36,438 nt of DNA, taken from positions 1 through 36,438 of the forward strand of contig CAZYAI010000024.1 of the NCBI GenBank assembly GCA_964645625.1, in the 5' to 3' direction. Below are positions 31,357 to 36,438 of the stretch, one piece after another. Below the pieces are notes generated by a model that had not been told where the DNA came from, ran no database searches, and saw only the letters and a program-made list of their open reading frames with translations. Both the position numbers and the translations under genes were made by a program. The stretch is from AB-137-C09 sp964645625 (GTDB lineage: Bacteria; Pseudomonadota; Zetaproteobacteria; Mariprofundales; Mariprofundaceae). The stretch's first letter is position 1. Every line of letters begins with the position of its first letter.

Positions 31357-33390
31357 TTATCGGCGGCGACGATTGTGCTGGGTGCGGAAGGGGCGTTTAC
31401 GCGATGCTTGTTTTTTGTCGCTGGGCGTAACATTGGCATGCTCGGGTGGAACCAAATGCTGTTCCCCTGTTCCGATCAAGTCGGCACGCCCCATAGCCAA
31501 CAATGCTGCGCGCAAAACTGGCCAATTGGCAGGGTCGTGGTAACGCAAAAACGCTTTGTGCAAATCACGTTGCTTTTTGCGCTTGGGCGTGAACACCCGT
31601 TCGGTGTAACCCGCTTTATGACGACTGATGCGACGCAAAGGGTTACGCCCTGAATGGTACATCGCTGTTGCCGTGGACATAGGCGATGGCAAAAACGCCT
31701 GCACCTGATCGGCGCGGTAGTGATTGCGCTTCAACCATAAGGCAAGTTGTAGCATATCCTCATCGGTGGTGCCTGGATGAGCAGCAATAAAATAAGGGAT
31801 GAGGTATTGCTTTTTGCCAGCCGCCTTAGAAAAACGCTCAAACAACGCCTTAAAAGCATCATAACTGCGCATATCTGGCTTCATCATTTTGGACAATGGA
31901 CCAGACTCGGTATGCTCAGGTGCGATTTTGAGGTAGCCACCGACGTGGTGGCTCACCAGTTCGCGCACGTACTCTGGCGAACGCACGGCTAAATCGTAAC
32001 GTACGCCTGAGGCGATCAGTACCCGCTTAATGCGTTTCATTTGGCGAATGCGGCGATACATCTTTATCAGCGGTTGATGATCGGTGTTGAGGTTGGGGCA
32101 AATATCAGGGAACACGCAAGAAGGCTTGCGGCACGCCGCTTCAATCTCTGGTGACTTGCAACCCAAACGATACATGTTTGCCGTGGGGCCACCAAGGTCA
32201 GAAATCGTCCCTGTGAAACTGGGCGAACGCTCGGCAATCGCTGCTACTTCGCGGGCAATCGAATCTTCTGAACGGCTTTGAATAATGCGCCCTTCGTGTT
32301 CGGTAATAGAGCAAAAAGTACAACCACCAAAACAGCCGCGCATAATATTGACCGAATGCTTAATCATCTCATAAGCGGGAATAGCAGCCTCTTTAGGCGA
32401 GCCATAAGCACTGTGCGGCAGGCGTGAGTAAGGTAAATCAAACACTGCATCCAGTTCTTCAGTCAGCAATGGGAAGGCTGGTGGATTCACCCACACATGA
32501 CGTGTGCCGTGCTGTTGAATCAGAGCGCGTGCGTTACCTGGGTTGGTTTCTTGATGCAATAGGCGTGAAGCGTGGGCGTACAAGACTTTATCATCAAGCA
32601 CTGCCTCATAAGAAGGCATACGCAATACCATGCGCATTGTTTTTGTCGTGCGTTGGTGTGCTTGATCGACTTCTTGCTCATCAACTTCATGGCAATCTTC
32701 AGGTATGCCATTGCACATCACAGCCGTGCCGCGAATCCAGCGCAGTTCACGCACTGACTCACCAGCAGCAAGGCGGTGGGCAATTTCAATGACTTGCCGT
32801 TCACCGTTGCCATACACTAAAATATCCGCTTTTGAGTCCATGAGTACCGAGCGGCGCACGCGATCTGACCAGTAATCGTAATGTGCCAAACGGCGCAAGC
32901 TCGCCTCGATGCCGCCAAGCACTATTGGCACACCTTTGAACGCCTCACGGCAACGTTGCGCATAGACTGTCACCGCACGGTCGGGGCGTTTGCCTGCGGC
33001 ATGCTGGGGTGTGTAGGCATCATCGGAACGAATACGCCGCTCCGAGGTGTAACGGTTGACCATGGAATCCATATTGCCTGATGTGACACCCCAAAACAAA
33101 CGCGGGGCACCAAGGGCGCGAAAGGCATCGGCGGATTTCCAATCAGGTTGCGCAATAATCCCTACCCGAAAGCCTTGTGATTGTAATACGCGACCAATGA
33201 CTGCCATGCCAAAGCTGGGGTGATCGACATAAGCATCACCTGTAACAATGACAACATCACAGGCATCCCAACCCAAAGCATCCATTTCTGCTCGTGTGGT
33301 GGGTAACTCTGCTGCCGCAGGTGGTGTGGCAACAGCAGGAGATAGCGGCCCGTATAAACAAGGGGCAACGTGTAAGGCCTTGCTGTTCAT
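31357..33390 (-). CDS. ygiQ: YgiQ family radical SAM protein
   Basis: 677 residues from ATG 33390. The radical SAM cluster motif is CFGGCTFC (CxxxCxxC), preceded by HSVNIMRG and followed by SITEHEGRIIQSRS, the UPF0313/YgiQ signature; MMKPDMRSYDAF and the HPGTTDEDM region agree. The N-terminal part resembles a B12-binding-like domain, and the C-terminus is a basic Lys/Arg tail. The reaction is not established. A TTG start at 33402 would overlap the flavodoxin stop (TTGA) but has a poor ribosome site. Confidence 0.92.
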   Translation of the reverse strand: MNSKALHVAPCLYGPLSPAVATPPAAAELPTTRAEMDALGWDACDVVIVTGDAYVDHPSFGMAVIGRVLQSQGFRVGIIAQPDWKSADAFRALGAPRLFWGVTSGNMDSMVNRYTSERRIRSDDAYTPQHAAGKRPDRAVTVYAQRCREAFKGVPIVLGGIEASLRRLAHYDYWSDRVRRSVLMDSKADILVYGNGERQVIEIAHRLAAGESVRELRWIRGTAVMCNGIPEDCHEVDEQEVDQAHQRTTKTMRMVLRMPSYEAVLDDKVLYAHASRLLHQETNPGNARALIQQHGTRHVWVNPPAFPLLTEELDAVFDLPYSRLPHSAYGSPKEAAIPAYEMIKHSVNIMRGCFGGCTFCSITEHEGRIIQSRSEDSIAREVAAIAERSPSFTGTISDLGGPTANMYRLGCKSPEIEAACRKPSCVFPDICPNLNTDHQPLIKMYRRIRQMKRIKRVLIASGVRYDLAVRSPEYVRELVSHHVGGYLKIAPEHTESGPLSKMMKPDMRSYDAFKALFERFSKAAGKKQYLIPYFIAAHPGTTDEDMLQLALWLKRNHYRADQVQAFLPSPMSTATAMYHSGRNPLRRISRHKAGYTERVFTPKRKKQRDLHKAFLRYHDPANWPVLRAALLAMGRADLIGTGEQHLVPPEHANVTPSDKKQASRKRPFRTQHNRRRR

Positions 33391-33398
33391 TACAGCAC

Positions 33399-33947
33399 TC
33401 AAACCCTATACATGCGATCTGCCGTATCACGCAGGTGAGCACCATAACTCCGTGCTGCTCGCAAATGCGCATCCGTAATTGCCGTGGGCATCCCTTCATG
33501 GTTGCCGCTACGTACACATAGCCCCCATTGTAAACCTGCATCAGCATAACCAGGTAAACTTTTGGGGAACCCAACCATCAGCATGCCGTGTTCTAGGGCG
33601 TTGGAGTGCAAGCCAATCAGCGTGTGTTCCGCGCCACCGCCTGCACCGCCAAAGCCACCGCAGCTTACGAATGCACCCGCTATTTTCCCTTCTAATGCGG
33701 CTTCCATCCACAAGCTCGAAGTTTTATCAATAAACTGCTTCATTTGCCATGCCATCGAACCCATATGTACGGGCGTACCGAATACAATCACATCAGCGTC
33801 AATCAGTTCGTTGACATCAAGCTCCAACACACTGCGCAATACCACCGTATCTTGAGGTGTACCTGCGGCAGCAAGCCCTGCGGCAACTGCTTGCGCTACA
33901 CGCGCGGTGTGTTCGTAATCAGAGTGGTAGGCAATGATGGTATGCAT
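33399..33947 (-). CDS. Flavodoxin-fold protein, WrbA/NAD(P)H:quinone reductase type
   Basis: 182 residues. An FMN-binding flavodoxin fold: MHTIIAYHSDYEHTARVAQAV (the phosphate loop YHSDYEHT lies near 7-14), FGTPVHMGSMAWQMKQFIDKT and GGFGGAGGGAEHTL, the order of WrbA-like reductases. It probably reduces quinones by two electrons. The usual WrbA-specific insert cannot be checked, so no symbol is given. It ends at the ygiQ start and begins 18 bases after the upstream membrane gene, so all lie in one operon. Confidence 0.85.
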   Translation of the reverse strand: MHTIIAYHSDYEHTARVAQAVAAGLAAAGTPQDTVVLRSVLELDVNELIDADVIVFGTPVHMGSMAWQMKQFIDKTSSLWMEAALEGKIAGAFVSCGGFGGAGGGAEHTLIGLHSNALEHGMLMVGFPKSLPGYADAGLQWGLCVRSGNHEGMPTAITDAHLRAARSYGAHLRDTADRMYRV

Positions 33948-33965
33948 AAAGTTCCTCGTGAACGA

Positions 33966-35390
33966 TTAATGGCTTAATGGTGCGGCTTCGCTGCGTATTT
34001 TGAGTACAACACTGGCTGAATTTAGCGAAAGCGTTTCATAATAGGCGTTTAATGCTGAAAACTGCGTTACTAATCCTCTGTTTTCCTCGCTTTGAGGGTT
34101 GAATGTAAAATGACTTACGCCCTGAATGCGTTGCCTAAAGGATTCGGCATCTTCACCTTCTTTCACACGTGGGAGCGGGAAGACATCGCGCTTAGCCGCC
34201 ATCATGGTGCGCGCAGGCCATTCACTGGCTGCCAAAAAGGGCGCGTTAGCATTTGCTGCCTCAGCACTAAGCAGGGCAATGGACTGATCCACTTCATTGA
34301 GTAAATGCCCTTGCTCAATCGCGTGGTAACGTCGATCGGTAATCATTGCCGTAGTTGCCGTTACAAATAATACCAGCAACACTAAACCGCGCTGACCGAC
34401 TAAGCCTTGCCAGCCTATGTGTTGATTGAGCGCAATCAGTGCTGGCGCGCCTAAATACAATAATGTTACCGCAGCCATAAAGAGCCAAACGGCATTGATG
34501 TGCCATAAGCCTAACAATAAACCAAGCACCAAGAACCATGCCAAGGTGTCGCTTGTTTTACGCATGACGAATACCAATGCCGTCGCCAGTAATAAGGTGA
34601 TTAATATAATCCCTACCCCCATGCGAGCATCGGCTGATGTAGGTAATAAATCTGACCCTAATACAATCTGTGACACAAAGGGTAAAAACGCGCCATCAAA
34701 TGATGCTGCATCAGGCCATCCCATGCGTAAAATTAAAGGAATAATGCTGCCAACCACCAAGGCGATCATGACGTTGCGGCGTTTTTTTGCCGATTGTTCG
34801 GTGTCTCGCCACCATAAAAATAACAACACACCCAAAGCAGCGAGGGCAAAGGGGTGAATGCTGATGGCAAACCCTAATAGCACTGCTTGCAAAAACATTT
34901 GACCTGGTACATCAAAAGCTGATTCGCGAATCACCTCATGCAACCAAGCCATAGCGACCAATGCTAATAATAAGTAGATACCACCACCGACAGCGTCAGC
35001 TTGCATGATGCTGATAGGAAGCAAAGGCAATATACCACAGGCAATCATGGTTGCTTCTGCACTGTGTTGACGTTCACCCCAACGGTATAGCATCAAGATG
35101 GTGGCAAAGAGTATCAACATAGAAAAAACTTTAGCCGCAATTAAGCTGCCCGCCCAATGCAGATCTAACAAAACAAACAAAAAACCACGCATGTCTGGCA
35201 CACCAAATAGCGCGATAGGGCTGGCAACTTGATGAATGATGGACCAGTTAATCAACAACGCACGCGCTGCGGCCTCCTCCATACCATACAGATCATAACG
35301 AAAGAGTGCCATATAAACCCATGCCAAAATACACAGACCTAGCAGGCCTGCATGTCGGGCAGAAAGGTGTTCACGAATGCGGGATACCAT
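33966..35390 (-). CDS. Polytopic membrane protein, possible GT-C-like glycosyltransferase
   Basis: 474 residues with about ten or eleven hydrophobic segments and a roughly 100-residue soluble C-terminal part. The first periplasmic loop holds YDLYGMEEAAARALLI, with acidic residues placed like the catalytic Asp/Glu of GT-C sugar transferases that use polyprenyl-phosphate sugars. That is suggestive only; I do not recognise the family. ATG 35390 has AAGGA eight bases upstream. It starts the operon that runs on into the flavodoxin, ygiQ and bioD. Confidence 0.65.
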   Translation of the reverse strand: MVSRIREHLSARHAGLLGLCILAWVYMALFRYDLYGMEEAAARALLINWSIIHQVASPIALFGVPDMRGFLFVLLDLHWAGSLIAAKVFSMLILFATILMLYRWGERQHSAEATMIACGILPLLPISIMQADAVGGGIYLLLALVAMAWLHEVIRESAFDVPGQMFLQAVLLGFAISIHPFALAALGVLLFLWWRDTEQSAKKRRNVMIALVVGSIIPLILRMGWPDAASFDGAFLPFVSQIVLGSDLLPTSADARMGVGIILITLLLATALVFVMRKTSDTLAWFLVLGLLLGLWHINAVWLFMAAVTLLYLGAPALIALNQHIGWQGLVGQRGLVLLVLFVTATTAMITDRRYHAIEQGHLLNEVDQSIALLSAEAANANAPFLAASEWPARTMMAAKRDVFPLPRVKEGEDAESFRQRIQGVSHFTFNPQSEENRGLVTQFSALNAYYETLSLNSASVVLKIRSEAAPLSH

Positions 35391-35543
35391 CAACTATTTC
35401 CTTTGTGTACTCATAAGCTTCGCAGAAACATGAGTATTCCATTGTTCAATTCGCACGGTTATGTAACAGTGCAGGGCGGCGGATGTTAGCGGCAAAGGCT
35501 GGCTTCAGCCACCGCCACGGGATGGTTTGCCTTCCGCCCTAAT

Positions 35544-35572
35544 TTGCGCATAAGCTATTGATTACCCATAAT
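35544..35572 (+). promoter_or_regulatory. Candidate promoter of the PH-like gene
   Basis: TTGCGC (35544-35549), 17-base spacer, CATAAT (35567-35572). The -10 box is good and the -35 is half-matched. Transcription would start near 35579, about 50 bases before the chosen GTG. Confidence 0.4.
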
Positions 35573-35627
35573 ACGCTGCATTATGCCAAGCGGTGAAAGA
35601 AAGCCGTGTGCATTAGCAGGGGGACTT

Positions 35628-36167
35628 GTGGCGAAAAAATCCAAGCACGATATTTGGTTAACCGATGGTGAGGATCTGCTTTGCGCAGCCGAAGCGAGTG
35701 GCGACAAATACCCCAAAACCCTATTGTTAACCAATAAACGACTGGTGCTTATTGAAGAGAAAAAAACCAAAGAATGGTCGGATACTGACGATAAAATGTG
35801 GAAGCAGTTTAGTTCGGTCAAACTCACCCAAGGGTTTTGGAAGAGTACCTTAACCGTAAGTTTTTCTGGTGACTTTGATGCTGACCAATGGACCTTTTAC
35901 AAGGTTGGCAAAGACGTTGCGGCTCAAGCATACCGTATGATGAAAAACCGTGAGGTAGCTTTGCGCGAAGCTGGTAAAGCTGCGCCACCTGCCAAACCAG
36001 CCCCAGCGGTAACCCCACAAGAACCTGCCGCCACACCAGCAGAAACAGAAGAAAAAGCACCAGATAAGGACAAAACGAACGAAACAAGCACGGAAAACGA
36101 TGCGGTGAAGGCAGACGAGCCACCTAAAACACGTAACATCATCAGTAAGCTGTTTCATAGAAGTTAA
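35628..36167 (+). CDS. PH-like domain protein with Pro/Ala/Glu-rich tail
   Basis: 179 residues. The N-terminal 100 residues look like a bacterial PH-like domain (GEDLLCAAEASGDKYPKTLLLTNKRLVLIEE, then strands to DQWTFYKVGKD and a closing helix). Such domains bind membranes or partners. The remaining 75 residues are low complexity, rich in Pro, Ala, Glu and Lys, and end in a basic patch (NIISKLFHRS). GTG 35628 has AGGGGGA upstream; ATG 35583 is in frame but lacks a ribosome site. The stop codon falls inside the AGTTAACTGATG shared with 4027-4038, so the repeat insertion may have set this end. Confidence 0.65.
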   Translation: MAKKSKHDIWLTDGEDLLCAAEASGDKYPKTLLLTNKRLVLIEEKKTKEWSDTDDKMWKQFSSVKLTQGFWKSTLTVSFSGDFDADQWTFYKVGKDVAAQAYRMMKNREVALREAGKAAPPAKPAPAVTPQEPAATPAETEEKAPDKDKTNETSTENDAVKADEPPKTRNIISKLFHRS

Positions 36168-36220
36168 CTGATGCTACGTACGCATGATTCTATACGTGGG
36201 TGGCTTTTTGAGTAGCAACA
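36162..36220. repeat. Conserved leader of the dispersed repeat
   Basis: Matches 4027-4081 in order and spacing (AGTTAACTGATG, ACGCAT, TTCTA, ACGTG, CTTTTT, AGTAGCAA). In both places it directly precedes the first repeat arm, so the mobile or copied unit is larger than the 84-bp repeat. Confidence 0.65.
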
Positions 36221-36438
36221 CGTCATTGCGGACTTGATCCGCAATCCAGCGAACGGACGCAAGACTGGATGCCGCATCGAGTGCGGCATGACGCAAAGAA
36301 ATCACGTCATTGCGGACTTGATCCGCAATCCAGTGAACGGATGCAAGACTGGATACTGCATCAAGTGCAGTATGACGCAAAGAAATCACGTCATTGCGGA
36401 TTTGACCCGCAATCCAGTGAACGGACGCAAGACTGGAT
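36221..36438. repeat. 84-bp tandem repeat, cloverleaf-foldable units
   Basis: Unit starts (CGTCATTGCG) are at 36221, 36305 and 36389, exactly 84 apart; the third runs off the window. Each unit has a closing stem CGTCA/TGACG and three arms: ATTGCGGA/TCCGCAAT, ATCCAG/CTGGAT and ATGCCGCA/TGCGGCAT (unit 1). In unit 2 the third arm is ATACTGCA/TGCAGTAT, two compensated base-pair changes. An 11-base AT-rich spacer joins units. In the third unit the first arm has one unpaired position. Dispersed copies of such TCATTGCGG...ATCCAG repeats are common in proteobacterial intergenic DNA. Confidence 0.85.

Noticed and set aside
36221..36293. tRNA genes in the cloverleaf units
   Set aside because: No T-psi-C or D-loop consensus, no CCA-side acceptor stem of 7 bp and no anticodon arm of the right form; the resemblance is only in overall shape and length.
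36174..36389. Minus-strand 71-codon frame over the end of the window
   Set aside because: It is a translation of the 84-bp repeat (the peptide repeats WIADQVRNDVISLRHA-like units); no ribosome site or independent support.
36221..36438. CRISPR array at the window end
   Set aside because: The repeated unit is the entire 84-bp period with no unique spacers, and it has dispersed copies elsewhere.

Overview
The window looks like a chromosomal segment of a Gram-negative bacterium of the Pseudomonadota, most likely near the gamma-/zetaproteobacteria. This is an inference from gene content: SohB, PurT, YgiQ, an OmpA-type lipoprotein, and the order thrS-infC-rpmI-rplT-pheS-pheT. Base composition is mixed. 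The housekeeping parts are moderate in GC, the copA/sohB stretch is visibly richer, and the Shedu gene and the TPR/membrane pair are visibly AT-rich. I see no rRNA, tRNA, CRISPR array or complete insertion sequence.

Layout. (1) 1-7226, plus strand: an actin-like ATPase; a translationally coupled pair of a small exported protein and an OmpA-domain lipoprotein; uppP and lgt (cell-envelope lipid and lipoprotein metabolism, overlapping); then zwf fused to a cyclic-nucleotide-binding domain and gnd (oxidative pentose phosphate steps, back to back). (2) 7267-11553, minus strand: a small defence-like cluster of two tandem, nearly identical AAA-ATPase/PD-(D/E)XK nuclease genes plus a stand-alone Shedu (SduA) nuclease. 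(3) 11731-16010: the copper ATPase copA, a repeat-filled gap, sohB with a small exported protein, and a decayed copy of the copA 5' end. (4) 16020-18044, minus: an unrecognised membrane protein and a TPR protein. (5) 18090-20555, minus: an M20 amidohydrolase and purT. (6) 20556-22134: a MITE-like insertion that rewrites the end of a HepT toxin gene, its MntA antitoxin, and two large foldback repeats. (7) 22135-28833, minus: the translation operon thrS-infC-rpmI-rplT-pheS-pheT. (8) 29008-35390, minus: an exported PilJ-type sensor protein, a small membrane protein, bioD, ygiQ, a flavodoxin and a polytopic membrane protein. (9) 35628-end: a PH-like protein, then an array of 84-bp repeats.

Most notable points: the G6PDH-cNMP domain fusion (likely second-messenger control of the pentose phosphate pathway); the duplicated ATPase-nuclease genes with mosaic divergence beside Shedu; the MITE with 17-bp terminal repeats and a 6-bp target duplication from which the ancestral HepT tail can be reconstructed; a cloverleaf-foldable 84-bp tandem repeat with compensatory base changes; two distant foldback elements of one family; and an ATC start codon for infC. 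I do not see one clearly new multi-gene system. The best candidates for undescribed biology are the zwf fusion, the ATPase-nuclease pair and the TPR/membrane pair.
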